A stretch of DNA of 64,000 bases, taken from NCBI RefSeq assembly GCF_000380335.1, contig NC_021149.1, positions 1 through 64,000 on the forward strand, read 5' to 3'. Position numbers and translations under genes: made by a program. This document shows positions 23,545-33,484 of the stretch, piece by piece. Position 1 is the stretch's first letter, and the number at the start of each line of letters is the position of its first letter. Below the pieces are notes generated by a model, which saw only the letters and a program-made list of their open reading frames with translations, searched no databases and was not told where the DNA came from. This DNA is from Azotobacter vinelandii CA. Its GTDB lineage: Bacteria > Pseudomonadota > Gammaproteobacteria > Pseudomonadales > Pseudomonadaceae.

Positions 23545-24522
23545 CTAGGGCAGCAGGATGGTCGAGCCGGTGGTCCGGCGCGAGGTCAGGGCCTCCTGGG
23601 CGCGGGCGGCCTCGGCGAGGGGGAAGCGTTGGCCGATCTCGACGCGGACCCGGCCGTCGGCGAGCATCGCGAACAACTCGTCGGCCATCGCCTGCAGGCG
23701 CTCCGGCGTATCGGCGTAGCCGGCCAGGGTCGGGCGGGTGACGAACAGCGAGCCCTTCTGCGCCAGCACCCCGAGGTCGATCCCGGTCACCGGCCCGGAG
23801 GCGTTGCCGAAGCTGACCAGCAGGCCGCGCGGGGCGACGCAGTCCAGCGAGGTTTCCCAGGTGTCCTTGCCGACCGAGTCGTAGACCACCGGGCACTTGC
23901 GCCCGTCGGTCAGTTCCAGCACCCGCGAGGCTACGTTCTCGCGGCTGTAGTCGATGGTCGCCCAGGCGCCGAGGGCCCTGGCCCGTTCGGCCTTCTCCGG
24001 CGAGCCGACGGTGCCGATCAGCCTGACTCCGAGCGCCTTGGCCCACTGGCAGGCGATGCTGCCGACGCCGCCGGCCGCGGCATGGAAGAGGATGGTTTCG
24101 CCACCCTGGAATCGGCCGATCTGACGCAACAGGTACTGCACGGTGAGGCCCTTGAGCATCGCTGCCGCGGCCTGCTCGAAACCGATCGAATCCGGCAGCC
24201 CGACCAGCTTGTCCGCCGGCAGCACGTGCAGCTCGGCATAGGCGCCCAGCGGGCCGCCGGCGTAGGCCACCCGGTCGCCGACCTTGAAGCGCTCGACCGC
24301 GCTGCCCACCGCCTCGACCTCCCCGGCGCCCTCCAGGCCGAGGCCGGACGGCAGTCGCGGCGGGGCGTAGAGGCCGCTGCGGTAGTAGGTGTCGATGAAG
24401 TTCAGGCCGATCGCCCGGTTGCGCACTCTGACCTCGTGCGGACCGGGCTGCGGCGCTGTGTGATCGACCCATTCGAGGACTTCGGGACCGCCGTGGCGGC
24501 CGATCTGGATACGCTTGGCCAT
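23545..24522 (-). CDS. qor: NADPH:quinone oxidoreductase (zeta-crystallin-like)
   Basis: Zinc-free MDR-family reductase giving semiquinones from quinones. The 325-aa product opens MAKRIQIGRHGGPEVLEW. It has the NADP-binding motif AAAGGVGSIACQWAKALG and GADRVAYAGG-like family segments, and lacks the structural-zinc Cys cluster. The C-terminus ends TTGSTILLP, then a TAG at the right junction of the MITE-like element. It lies divergent from hemF across 154 bp. Confidence 0.93.
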   Translation of the reverse strand: MAKRIQIGRHGGPEVLEWVDHTAPQPGPHEVRVRNRAIGLNFIDTYYRSGLYAPPRLPSGLGLEGAGEVEAVGSAVERFKVGDRVAYAGGPLGAYAELHVLPADKLVGLPDSIGFEQAAAAMLKGLTVQYLLRQIGRFQGGETILFHAAAGGVGSIACQWAKALGVRLIGTVGSPEKAERARALGAWATIDYSRENVASRVLELTDGRKCPVVYDSVGKDTWETSLDCVAPRGLLVSFGNASGPVTGIDLGVLAQKGSLFVTRPTLAGYADTPERLQAMADELFAMLADGRVRVEIGQRFPLAEAARAQEALTSRRTTGSTILLP

Positions 24523-24643
24523 CTGTTCTGCTCCTTCGGGGACTTTGCCCGACAGTACCGTGGGACGCGACGGAGGCGGCTATTCGGGCGCCAGGCAGTC
24601 CGTCCCGTCAACTTCGGCAAGGGATTGCGCGATGTTATGCTAG

Positions 24644-25606
<963 letters not shown>

Positions 25607-25627
25607 CACCCATTCGCAGGGCCCGTA

Positions 25628-25659
25628 GGGCGGAAAACCGCTGTGCGGGTTTTCCGCCC
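25628..25659. repeat. Intergenic palindrome / hairpin between hemF and aroE
   Basis: Stem GGCGGAAAACC (25629-25639) pairs with GGTTTTCCGCC (25648-25658) over a short GC-rich loop, 22 bp after the hemF stop. This form (GTAGGGCGG... palindrome) is like the REP-type intergenic palindromes of pseudomonads. It could stabilise the hemF mRNA end or attenuate transcription; there is no T-run. Confidence 0.55.
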
Positions 25660-25682
25660 CACGACAACTTCCGAGGATTCTC

Positions 25683-26495
25683 ATGGACCGCTACGCCGTG
25701 TTCGGCAATCCCATCGGCCACAGCAAGTCGCCGCAGATCCACCGCCTGTTCGCCGGGCAGACCGGCCAGGCGCTCGGCTACGAGCCCCTGCTCGCGCCAC
25801 TGGATGGCTTCGCCGGGGCGGCCCGCGCCTTCTTCGTCGACGGCAGGGGCGCCAACGTCACGGTGCCCTTCAAGGAGGACGCCTTCCGCCTGGCCGACGA
25901 ACTCACTCCCCGCGCCCGGCGCGCCGGCGCGGTGAATACCCTGATGAAGCGCGAGGACGGTACGCTGCTCGGCGACAACACCGACGGCGCCGGGCTGGTG
26001 CGCGACCTCAGGCAGGCCGGCCTGGATCTGGCGGGATTGCGCATCCTGCTGCTCGGCGCCGGCGGCGCGGTGCGCGGGGTGCTCGAACCGCTGCTGGCGG
26101 AGCGCCCGGCGGCGCTGGTGATCGCCAATCGCAGCGAAGACAAGGCCAGGCAACTGGTCGACGAGTTCGCCGAACTCGGCCCGCTGAGCGCCTGCGGCTT
26201 CGCCGCGCTGCAGGGACCGTTCGACCTGATCGTCAACGGCACCTCGGCGAGCCTGGCCGGCGAACTGCCGCCGCTGCCCACCGGGCTGATCCAGCCGGGC
26301 CGCGGTTTCTGCTACGACATGATGTACGGCCGCGAGGCCACGCCCTTCTGCCACTGGGCCCAGCAGCAGGGCACGGCGCGAACCCGCGACGGGCTGGGCA
26401 TGCTGGTCGAGCAGGCCGCCGAATCCTTCCAGTTGTGGCGCGGCGTCCGGCCGGACACCGCGAGCGTGCTGGCCGAACTGCGCCGGCAACTGTAG
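25683..26495 (+). CDS. aroE: Shikimate dehydrogenase (NADP+)
   Basis: Reduces 3-dehydroshikimate to shikimate in aromatic amino acid synthesis. The 270-aa product starts [23 protein letters not shown] with the shikimate-binding Ser residues. The catalytic Lys is in [11 protein letters not shown] and the Asp in [11 protein letters not shown]. The NADP-binding loop is [16 protein letters not shown] followed by NRS, with the C-terminal [18 protein letters not shown]. An AGGATTCTC ribosome site precedes it. Confidence 0.97.
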   Translation: MDRYAVFGNPIGHSKSPQIHRLFAGQTGQALGYEPLLAPLDGFAGAARAFFVDGRGANVTVPFKEDAFRLADELTPRARRAGAVNTLMKREDGTLLGDNTDGAGLVRDLRQAGLDLAGLRILLLGAGGAVRGVLEPLLAERPAALVIANRSEDKARQLVDEFAELGPLSACGFAALQGPFDLIVNGTSASLAGELPPLPTGLIQPGRGFCYDMMYGREATPFCHWAQQQGTARTRDGLGMLVEQAAESFQLWRGVRPDTASVLAELRRQL

Positions 26496-26601
26496 TTGGT
26501 CGCGGTACGGGCGGTATCGCACATCGCGGAGGGGAAAACTCATCGAGCCGGGCTGGATCCTCGCTCTGCCCGTCGGCATATCGGTTCAAAAGGAGCAGCA
26601 C

Positions 26602-27129
26602 ATGGCGTTGGCCCCCATTCCCTGTCGTTTTTATATCTCCCTCGGCGCTATGGGACTTCTCATCTCCCTGTTCATCATGGTGCCCGCATCCATGCGAGGA
26701 GGCTTCTGGTCCACCAGTTTCCTGGTGGCGATGACGATAGTCTGGGGGCTTCATCTCCTGATCCTGGGCGTTTCTTTCCGGCGGAACATTGCCGTCCGGG
26801 ATGGACGGCTCGTCGTTAAAAGCACTTTCTATAGCATCGAGGTTCCAGCGAGCCAGATCACGGACGTCCGGCGGGTGCCCGACGAGCGGCGCGTCGCGCT
26901 CCAATACCGTTCGAATGGCGTGGGAATGCCCGGTTTGTGGTCCGGCTGGTTCAGGGGGGACGGTGAAAAGTATTTCGTGGATGTCGTCAAATCCCCGAAT
27001 GTGGCGCTCGATACCTCGTCGGGAACGACGATCGTGCTGGAAGTGCGGGACCCCGCCGCTTTTCGGGATGCCCTGGGCGGATCGATCCCGGATTCGACCC
27101 ATGAAGCTCGCCCGGATCGGAAAAACTGA
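26602..27129 (+). CDS. Membrane-anchored bacterial PH-domain protein
   Basis: A 175-aa protein with two N-terminal membrane segments (about residues 11-29 and 38-57), then a soluble domain (about 60-165). The soluble domain has the pattern of bacterial pleckstrin-homology domains of the bPH_5 type: FYSIEVPASQITDVRRV, GMPGLWSGWFRGDGEKYFVDVV, then a beta strand TTIVLEVRDPAAFRDAL. Function unknown. An AAAGGAGC ribosome site lies directly upstream. It stands alone between aroE and the DUF883 gene; lower-complexity flanks suggest this is where conserved synteny ends. Confidence 0.7.
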   Translation: MALAPIPCRFYISLGAMGLLISLFIMVPASMRGGFWSTSFLVAMTIVWGLHLLILGVSFRRNIAVRDGRLVVKSTFYSIEVPASQITDVRRVPDERRVALQYRSNGVGMPGLWSGWFRGDGEKYFVDVVKSPNVALDTSSGTTIVLEVRDPAAFRDALGGSIPDSTHEARPDRKN

Positions 27130-27248
27130 GTCTCGCCGTTCGTCCTGGCACGTCGATCGGGGCGAGTCGCGGCGAGCGTCCGTCCACGGGCAGTGAAATC
27201 CGCACCCTCGCCGTTTGCGCCTTGTCCGCGCCCGCCAGTTCCCGGCGC

Positions 27249-27581
27249 TCAGCGGTCCCGGCCGCGGGCGAACAGCATGCCGAGCAGCGCGACGGCGCCC
27301 ACGCCCACCGCCAGGCTGCTCCAGGGATGGGTACGGACGCAGTCGTAGGCGCACTCGCTGATCTTCCGGCAGTGCCGGGCCAGGTCGTGGCCGGTGTCGT
27401 GACAATGGTGGCGGGAATGCCGCAACAGCCCCTCGGCGCGATCCCGGAGCCGCTCGTAGTTGTTCCGGGTATCGCGCGAAGCGCTGCTTTTGAGGTGCTC
27501 CAGGGCATGGAGCAGATCGTGGATCTCCTTCTCGAGGCGTTCCTCGGCCAGGGACGTGCGGGGGGTCTTGAACAGCGACAT
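27249..27581 (-). CDS. DUF883/ElaB-YqjD-like membrane protein
   Basis: A 110-aa protein from ATG 27581, supported by GGAG 8 bp upstream. It has an N-terminal amphipathic helical region (TSLAEERLEKEIHDLLHALEHLK), then the segment CAYDCVRTHPWSSLAVGVG and a single C-terminal membrane helix (VGVGAVALLGMLF). This layout is typical of DUF883 (ElaB/YqjD/YgaM), stationary-phase inner-membrane proteins that bind ribosomes in E. coli. Four His and three Cys residues in the middle (RHSRHHCHDTGHDLARHC) are unusual and could bind metal. Confidence 0.72.
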   Translation of the reverse strand: MSLFKTPRTSLAEERLEKEIHDLLHALEHLKSSASRDTRNNYERLRDRAEGLLRHSRHHCHDTGHDLARHCRKISECAYDCVRTHPWSSLAVGVGAVALLGMLFARGRDR

Positions 27582-27694
27582 GGGTAGCTCCAGTCCGGTG
27601 GTCATGGATGCGCCGCGGCAGGCTCCGGCATACCGCGGCGTCGAGCAAGCATAGTCCAGTGCGCCGGGCGTCTCGACCGCGGGCCCGTTTCACC

Positions 27695-27708
27695 TTACGC
27701 GATTGTAA
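27695..27708. promoter_or_regulatory. CusR/PcoR/CopR-like copper box upstream of copA
   Basis: TTACGCGATTGTAA matches the known copper-responsive operator form TTACA-N4-TGTAA at all but one base. It lies 79 bp upstream of the copA ATG. No copRS-type two-component genes occur in the window, so the regulator would act from elsewhere. Confidence 0.55.
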
Positions 27709-27786
27709 TCACCCGTCCGCGCCGGATATGGCAGTTTCCTTTCCGGAACGCCGCCTCGTGCGGCTCGTGTTTCCGACCGACTGGAC

Positions 27787-29661
27787 ATGAACGGCATGCA
27801 TTGCAAAACCTCGCGGCGGACCTTCGTCAAGGGGCTCGCCGCCGGCGGCGTCCTCGCCGGCTTCGGCCTCTGGCGCCCGCCGGTCTGGGCACTGGGCGGC
27901 CCGGCCCGGCCCGCGCTGCTTTCCGGCAGCGAATTCGATCTTTCCATCGGCGAAGCCCCGGTGAACATCACCGGCAAGCCGCGCATCGCCACCGTCATCA
28001 ACGGCTCCCTGCCCGGCCCCACCCTGCGCTGGCGCGAGGGCGACAGCGTCACCCTGCGGGTGCGCAACCGCCTGGACGAGGACACCTCCCTCCACTGGCA
28101 CGGTATCCTCCTGCCAGCCAACATGGACGGCGTGCCGGGCCTGAGCTTCGACGGCATCGCGCCGGGCGGTCTGTACCAATACCGCTTCAAGGTGAAGCAG
28201 AACGGCACCTACTGGTACCACAGCCATTCCGGATTCCAGGAGCAGACCGGCGTCTACGGCGCGCTGGTCATCGATCCGCGCGAACCCGAGCCCTTCCGCT
28301 ACGAGCGTGACTACGTGGTGATGCTCAGCGACTGGACCGACGAGAATCCGGCGCGGGTGCTGAAGAAGCTCGAGAAACAGTCGGGCTACTACAACTTCCA
28401 CAAGCGCACCCTCGGCGACTTCATCGGCGATGTCGGCGAGCACGGCTGGGCGGCGACCGTCGCCGAGCGCAGGGCCTGGGCGGCGATGAACATGACGCCC
28501 ACCGACCTGGCCGACGTCAGCGGCCACACCTACACCTACCTGCTCAACGGCCGCTCGCCCGCCGGCAACTGGACCGGCCTGTTCCGTCCCGGCGAGCGGG
28601 TCCGCCTGCGGCTGATCAACGCCGCGGCGATGACCTACTTCGACGTGCGCATCCCCGGCCTGAAGATGACCGTGGTCGCCGCCGACGGCCAGTACGTCGA
28701 ACCGGTGAGCGTCGACGAGCTGCGCATCGCCGTGGCCGAGACCTACGACGTGATCGTCGAGCCGCGCGATGCCGAGGCCTACACCCTGTTCGCCCAGTCC
28801 CTCGATCGTACCGGCTACGCCCGCGGCACCCTGGCGCTGCGCGAGGGGCTGGAGGCGCCGGTGCCCGAGCCCGATCCGCGTCCGATCCTGAGCATGGCCG
28901 ACATGGGTCATGGCGGCATGGAGCATGCGGCGCACGGCGGCCGGCCGGCCGGCGCGGACCACGCCGGGCACGGGAGCACGGCGCATGCCGGCCACGACGG
29001 GGCGGACATGGATCACGGTGGCACGAGCCATGGCGAAATGGCCGGCATGCACCCTATGGAGATGAATCACGACGACATGGCCGGCATGGCCCACGGCGCC
29101 ATGGAGCATGCCGGCACGGAGCGCGCCGCTCCGGGCATGCAGGCGCATCCGGCCTCGGAAACTGGCAACCCGCTGGTCGACATGCAGACCATGACGCCCA
29201 CCGCCAAGCTCGGCGACCCCGGAATCGGTCTGCGCGACAACGGTCGCCGGGTACTGACCTATGCCGATCTGCGCAGCGCCTTTGCCGATCCGGACGGCCG
29301 CGAGCCGGGCCGTACCCTCGAACTGCACCTGACCGGGCACATGGAGCGGTTTTCCTGGTCGTTCGACGGCATTCCCTTCGCCGATGCCGAGCCGCTGCGC
29401 CTGAAGTACGGCGAGCGGCTGCGCATCGTGCTGGTCAACGACACCATGATGACCCACCCCATCCACCTGCACGGCATGTGGAGCGACCTGGAGGACGAGC
29501 AGGGCAATTTCCTGGTGCGCAAGCACACCCTCGACATGCCGCCCGGATCGCGGCGCAGCTACCGCGTCACCGCCGATGCCCTGGGCCGCTGGGCCTACCA
29601 CTGCCACCTGATGTTCCACATGGAGACGGGCATGTTCCGTGAAGTGCGGGTGGAGGAATGA
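27787..29661 (+). CDS. copA: CopA-type multicopper oxidase, copper resistance
   Basis: Periplasmic multicopper oxidase that oxidises or binds copper, 624 aa. A Tat signal ([13 protein letters not shown], residues 9-21) leads in. Copper ligands of the trinuclear and type 1 sites are intact: HWHG (103-106), WYHSHSG (143-149), HPIHLHG (about 557) and [12 protein letters not shown] (about 605). A Met/His-rich insert (about 370-455, repeated MxHG, GHxx, MEH units) is the copper-scavenging region of the CopA/PcoA group. The ATG at 27793 (residue 3 onward) is an alternative. It overlaps copB by 4 bp and is preceded by a copper box. Confidence 0.93.
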   Translation: MNGMHCKTSRRTFVKGLAAGGVLAGFGLWRPPVWALGGPARPALLSGSEFDLSIGEAPVNITGKPRIATVINGSLPGPTLRWREGDSVTLRVRNRLDEDTSLHWHGILLPANMDGVPGLSFDGIAPGGLYQYRFKVKQNGTYWYHSHSGFQEQTGVYGALVIDPREPEPFRYERDYVVMLSDWTDENPARVLKKLEKQSGYYNFHKRTLGDFIGDVGEHGWAATVAERRAWAAMNMTPTDLADVSGHTYTYLLNGRSPAGNWTGLFRPGERVRLRLINAAAMTYFDVRIPGLKMTVVAADGQYVEPVSVDELRIAVAETYDVIVEPRDAEAYTLFAQSLDRTGYARGTLALREGLEAPVPEPDPRPILSMADMGHGGMEHAAHGGRPAGADHAGHGSTAHAGHDGADMDHGGTSHGEMAGMHPMEMNHDDMAGMAHGAMEHAGTERAAPGMQAHPASETGNPLVDMQTMTPTAKLGDPGIGLRDNGRRVLTYADLRSAFADPDGREPGRTLELHLTGHMERFSWSFDGIPFADAEPLRLKYGERLRIVLVNDTMMTHPIHLHGMWSDLEDEQGNFLVRKHTLDMPPGSRRSYRVTADALGRWAYHCHLMFHMETGMFREVRVEE

Positions 29662-30629
29662 TGGCCGCGCCGCTATGCCTGCTGCCGAGGCGCGCGTCGC
29701 GCGCCATCGCTCTCGCCGCCGTGCTGGCCGCCTCCCAGGGCGCGCCGGCCGCCGACGGACACGCCGGCCACGGCCGCTACCCGGCGGCGGACGAACCCAT
29801 GGAACATGACGCCATGGATCACGGCGACATGCGCCATGCTCATGACCATGGCGAAGCGGAACGGGATCGCGGCGCGCACGAGGGCATGGCGCATTCCCCG
29901 GCTACGGCCGGCCAGGCCCTGCCACCGAACATCCCGGTCCTCACCGACGCCGACCGCGCCGCCGCCTTCCCCACGCTGAACGTCCATGCGCCCCACGGCC
30001 GTTCTGTCAACAGCCTGCTGCTGTTCGACAAGCTCGAATACCAGGACGCCGACGACGGCAGCGCCCTGGTCTGGGACGCCACCGGCTGGATCGGCGGCGA
30101 TATCGACCGGTTGTGGCTGCGCTCGGAAGGCGAGCGCGGCAACGGGCATACCGAACGGGCCGAGTTCCAGGCGCTCTGGGGGCACGCCATCGGCCCCTGG
30201 TGGGAACTGGTCGGCGGCCTGCGCCAGGACTTCAAGCCCGGCTCGGCGCAGACCTGGGCCGCCGTCGGCATCCAGGGCATGCCCTTCTACGGCCTGGAGA
30301 CGGAAATCACCGCCTACTACGGCGAGGGGCGCCAGACCTCCCTGCGGCTGGAGGCCGACTACGACATCCTGCTGACCAATCGGCTGATTCTCCAGCCGAC
30401 GGTGGAAGCCGATCTCTACGGGCGCAACGACCGCGAGCGCGGGGCCGGTTCCGGGCTGGGCGAGATCGAGGCCGGCCTGCGCCTGCGCTACGAGTTCACC
30501 CGCCAGTTCGCGCCCTACATCGGCGTCACCTGGGGACGCCTGTACGGCAACAGCGAGGACCTGGCCCGCGAGGCGGGCGAGGACGAGGAGGAGGCTCGCT
30601 TCGTCGCCGGTATCCGCCTCTGGTTCTGA
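29658..30629 (+). CDS. copB: CopB-type outer-membrane copper resistance protein
   Basis: Outer-membrane partner of CopA, 323 aa. A signal peptide ends near residue 31 ([11 protein letters not shown]). A His/Met/Asp-rich segment follows (about 32-75: repeated MDHGDM, HAHDHGE). The CopB beta-barrel domain runs from [22 protein letters not shown] to the terminal RLWF, with an aromatic last residue typical of outer-membrane proteins. Start codons at 29658 and 29661 both overlap the copA stop, so CopA and CopB are translationally coupled. Confidence 0.92.
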   Translation: MMAAPLCLLPRRASRAIALAAVLAASQGAPAADGHAGHGRYPAADEPMEHDAMDHGDMRHAHDHGEAERDRGAHEGMAHSPATAGQALPPNIPVLTDADRAAAFPTLNVHAPHGRSVNSLLLFDKLEYQDADDGSALVWDATGWIGGDIDRLWLRSEGERGNGHTERAEFQALWGHAIGPWWELVGGLRQDFKPGSAQTWAAVGIQGMPFYGLETEITAYYGEGRQTSLRLEADYDILLTNRLILQPTVEADLYGRNDRERGAGSGLGEIEAGLRLRYEFTRQFAPYIGVTWGRLYGNSEDLAREAGEDEEEARFVAGIRLWF

Positions 30630-30633
30630 AACC

Positions 30634-30727
30634 GGAGCCTGTTCACGATCTCGCCGGCCGGCGCCGGGCAAGGCGAAATCGATTGCGACGCCGCATGGCC
30701 GATGCGCGCGGATCGCGAACGGGTTCT
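30634..30727. repeat. Short imperfect inverted-repeat element between copB and mgtC
   Basis: About 94 bp with related ends: GGAGCCTGTTCACGATC (30634-30650) and the complement of GATCGCGAACGGGTTCT (30711-30727), 13 of 17 positions matching. The outer GCCTGTT is shared with the ends of the 265-bp element at 23280. The right arm contains the mgtC stop codon. It could be a degenerate relative of that element, or only a terminator-like structure between convergent genes. Confidence 0.4.
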
Positions 30728-31223
30728 AAGCCTCGCCGCCGCGCTGCTTTTCCAGCCGGTTGATCAGCCAGGACACGACATTGAGGATCAGCAGGCCCAG
30801 CAGGGTGCCGAGCACCGCCGTGGCCTGGTGGCCGAGGCCGACCGCCACGCCGATGGCGGTGGTGAGCCAGATGCCGGCCGAGGTGGTCAGGCCCTTCACC
30901 TGCGACAGGTCGCGGCTCTTCAGGATGGTGCCGGCGCAGAGAAAGCCCACGCCGGCCACGATGCCCTGGATCACCCGGCTCAGGGCGTCGTCCCGGGCGC
31001 CCTCCTGCTCCGGGACCAGCACGAACAGCGCGGCGCCCAGGGCCACCAGCATGTGCGTGCGCACACCGGCGGCATGGCCGTGGTGCTCGCGCTCGAAGCC
31101 CAGCAGGCCGCCGAGCACGGCCGCCAGCAACAGGCGCAGGCCGACCCGGATGGTCCGTTCCGGTTCGGAAAGGTCGGAAAACTCCTGGGTCAGGATCATC
31201 ACGAACAGCTCCCATGCAGTCAC
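30726..31223 (-). CDS. mgtC: MgtC/SapB family membrane protein
   Basis: A 165-aa inner-membrane protein with four or five hydrophobic helices. The family core is visible: RLLLAAVLGGLLGFERE near residues 30-46, GVRTHMLVALGAALFVL, VIQGIVAGVGFLCAGTILK and GLTTSAGIWLTTAIGVAVGLG. MgtC-type proteins support growth at low Mg2+; this short form corresponds to the membrane domain only, without the C-terminal ACT-like domain. It converges with copB. Confidence 0.85.
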   Translation of the reverse strand: MTAWELFVMILTQEFSDLSEPERTIRVGLRLLLAAVLGGLLGFEREHHGHAAGVRTHMLVALGAALFVLVPEQEGARDDALSRVIQGIVAGVGFLCAGTILKSRDLSQVKGLTTSAGIWLTTAIGVAVGLGHQATAVLGTLLGLLILNVVSWLINRLEKQRGGEA

Positions 31224-31364
31224 GCTCTCCCTCCGGCAGATCAGGATGTCCGGAAAACGCTCTCAGTAAAGCAGGCCTCGCATGACGCAGATCGGACAGT
31301 GGGAACCATCGCCGCGGTACGGAGAGTCCAAATTCCGTGTTCGTTCAGCATGGAGGAATGCCCC

Positions 31365-31589
31365 ATGACCCGGAAACACCACTTCCTCGTCAGCTACATT
31401 CTCAACGACCAGCCGCAGTCGACCGAGGTCGAGTCGGAGGCGGAAACCCTTTCCATCGACCAGGCGCGTTTTCACATCGCCGCCCTGCATACCGCGGAGA
31501 AGCCGGCGGACATCACCGACGTACAGGTGACCAGGATCCTCCATCCCAAGGCGCCGGGCAGCACGCCGGGGCATTATCAGCAGCCGTGA
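31365..31589 (+). CDS. Small hypothetical protein
   Basis: A 74-aa protein from ATG 31365, with a strong GGAGG 8 bp upstream. It begins MTRKHHFLVSYILNDQPQSTEV and continues with a helix (SIDQARFHIAALHTAE) and a strand (ITDVQVTRILHP), so a small alpha/beta fold is likely. I do not recognise the family. No signal peptide or membrane segment. It lies divergent from mgtC across 141 bp and converges with the hemerythrin gene. Confidence 0.6.
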   Translation: MTRKHHFLVSYILNDQPQSTEVESEAETLSIDQARFHIAALHTAEKPADITDVQVTRILHPKAPGSTPGHYQQP

Positions 31590-31682
31590 GCGGCTGGCCG
31601 GCGCCAGGCGGGGCCGGCCATTCGCCCGGGATGAAAGGCATGCGAGGGGCCTACCCGCCGGCGGCGGCGCAGGCCGCTCGGA

Positions 31683-32156
31683 TCAGGCGGCGCGTTCCCC
31701 GCTCAGTTGCCTCCTGAGTTCCTTCCTGCGGGTCTCCATCTGCGCGCCCAGTTCCTCGAGGCGCTCCTCGCCCAGCAGTTCGCCGGCCTTGGGCAGCATT
31801 TCCTGTTCTTCCTCTTCGATATGGTGCCCGACCATATCCTTCAGCACCTTCGCCCGGCCGGCGAATTCCACGCTGGACGGTTCGGTCTTCTCCAGGTCCG
31901 GCAGGATCAGCGCCTCCACCGCCCGGTGTTCCTCGGTCGCCTCGTGAAACAGGATGTCGCCTTCCTTGCCGCTCGCCGCCTTGAAGGCGGGATAGAAGAT
32001 CTCCTCCTCGAGCCGGGTATGGATCGTCAATTCCTCGTGCAGGTGGCGCATCAGTTCCCCGCGCGTCTTGACGCCTCGCTCGGTGGTTTTGCCCAGGCGC
32101 TCGAAGACTTGCTTGAGCGTCTCGTGATCGTGCTTCAGCAGTTCGATAGCGTTCAT
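31683..32156 (-). CDS. Hemerythrin HHE domain protein
   Basis: A 157-aa protein from ATG 32156, chosen for AGGAGG 7 bp upstream; a longer open N-terminus lacks one. It is a four-helix bundle with the di-iron ligand pattern LLKHDHETLK, HEELTIHTRLEEEIFYP, HEATEEHRAVEALI and HHIEEEEQEMLP. Such proteins bind O2 or NO or sense iron and oxygen. The C-terminus is charged and may be coiled. Its divergent neighbour across 200 bp is the DUF3182 gene. Confidence 0.88.
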   Translation of the reverse strand: MNAIELLKHDHETLKQVFERLGKTTERGVKTRGELMRHLHEELTIHTRLEEEIFYPAFKAASGKEGDILFHEATEEHRAVEALILPDLEKTEPSSVEFAGRAKVLKDMVGHHIEEEEQEMLPKAGELLGEERLEELGAQMETRRKELRRQLSGERAA

Positions 32157-32356
32157 CGTCGTCCTCCTCGGAGTGGTGCCGCCTCTTAAGGTGACTCCTC
32201 GCCCGGTCGATGGGTTCGATGTTCGTGCGCCACCGTTCGTCCTTGTGGCGTTCGGCCCATGGCGAGGGAATGTTCCTGGCCCGATGGCAGTCCATACCGG
32301 TACGGGCATCGGCGTCTCGGTCGTTCCGGCACTGGGCAACAGGCGGGAGAGCAGCG

Positions 32357-33484
32357 ATGAAGACAGCAGTGGAACGGGAGGGGCGAAATGGCCCCGGTAC
32401 CGTAGTGATCTACAGCAACCGTGGCCGCGAGGCCCTGCACGAGCGGGCCGTGCACCTCGACCTGGGGCACCGGCTGGCGCGCCTGCAGGGGCTGGACTTC
32501 GGCGGCGAATACGACCCGGATACCCGCTATCCGGGAGGCTTGTACTTCGTGCCCACCGGCACGGTGATCGGTCGGCGCAACGCCGGCCGCCTGGGCATGC
32601 GCAGCGCTGCGGACCTCTTCGGCGGAGTGGTGCCGCGGCCCTTCATGGCGACCAAGGCGATCACCCACGGGCTGCTGCGCAGCGGCGCCCAGGCCCCGCC
32701 CGGCTGGTCGCCCGGCTTCGTCCGGCGAGTGGCGGACGCGGTGCTGCGCGGTTTCACCGCGTTCAACCGGAAAGAAGCCGGCGAGGCGGGTCGCCGGCTG
32801 CTGGCCGAGGGGCCGCTGCGGATCAAACCGGTACTGGCGACCGGCGGTCGCGGACAGCGCCTGGTCGCCGATCCGGCCGAACTGGAGCGGCAACTGGCGG
32901 CGCTGGACGAAACCGAGCTGAGCCGTTTCGGCCTGGTGCTGGAAGAGCATCTGGAACAGGTATCGACCTACAGCGTCGGCCAGGTGCAGGTCGGCGATCT
33001 GTTGGCGACCTACTGCGGGACCCAGCGGCTGACCCGCGACAACCGGGGCGAGGAGGTCTATGGCGGCTCGGACCTGCTGGTGGTGGCCGGCGATTTCGCG
33101 GAACTGCTCGCCCTCGAACTGGACGACCCGCTGCGTCTGGCCGTGCAACAGGCGCGGATCTACGATGCCGCCGCCCTGCGCAGCTTCGCCGGCTTCTTCG
33201 CCTCGCGGCGCAACTACGACATCGCCCGTGGCCTGGACAGCCGGGGACGCACCCGCTCCGGGGTGCTCGAGCAATCCTGGCGCATCGGCGGCGCCAGCAG
33301 CGCGGAAATCGCCGCGCTGGAAGCCTTCCGCGCCGGCGCGCGGAGCGTGCGGACCTCCTCCCTGGAGCTGTTCGGCGAAGACAAGGTCGCGCCCGCCGGG
33401 GCCTGCGTACTGTTCCGCGGCGAGGACCCGGAACTCGGCTATCTGACCAAATGCGTGGTGACGACGGACAATGGCAACCCGTAG
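32357..33484 (+). CDS. DUF3182 family protein (ATP-grasp-like)
   Basis: A 375-aa protein from ATG 32357 (GGGAGA upstream). I recognise it as the pseudomonad DUF3182 family from segments such as GLDFGGEYDPDTRYPGG, YFVPTGTVIG and VVPRPFMATKAITH. The later part RIKPVLATGGRGQRLVAD ... FGLVLEEHLEQVSTYSVGQVQVGD resembles the ATP-binding and metal face of ATP-grasp ligases, but this is inference; the function is unknown. It overlaps the following hydrolase gene by 14 bp, so the two are almost surely co-translated and work together. Confidence 0.72.
   Translation: MKTAVEREGRNGPGTVVIYSNRGREALHERAVHLDLGHRLARLQGLDFGGEYDPDTRYPGGLYFVPTGTVIGRRNAGRLGMRSAADLFGGVVPRPFMATKAITHGLLRSGAQAPPGWSPGFVRRVADAVLRGFTAFNRKEAGEAGRRLLAEGPLRIKPVLATGGRGQRLVADPAELERQLAALDETELSRFGLVLEEHLEQVSTYSVGQVQVGDLLATYCGTQRLTRDNRGEEVYGGSDLLVVAGDFAELLALELDDPLRLAVQQARIYDAAALRSFAGFFASRRNYDIARGLDSRGRTRSGVLEQSWRIGGASSAEIAALEAFRAGARSVRTSSLELFGEDKVAPAGACVLFRGEDPELGYLTKCVVTTDNGNP

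Noticed and set aside
27709-29619. Open frame of 636 codons on the minus strand over copA
   Set aside because: Antisense shadow; CopA copper ligands define the true frame.
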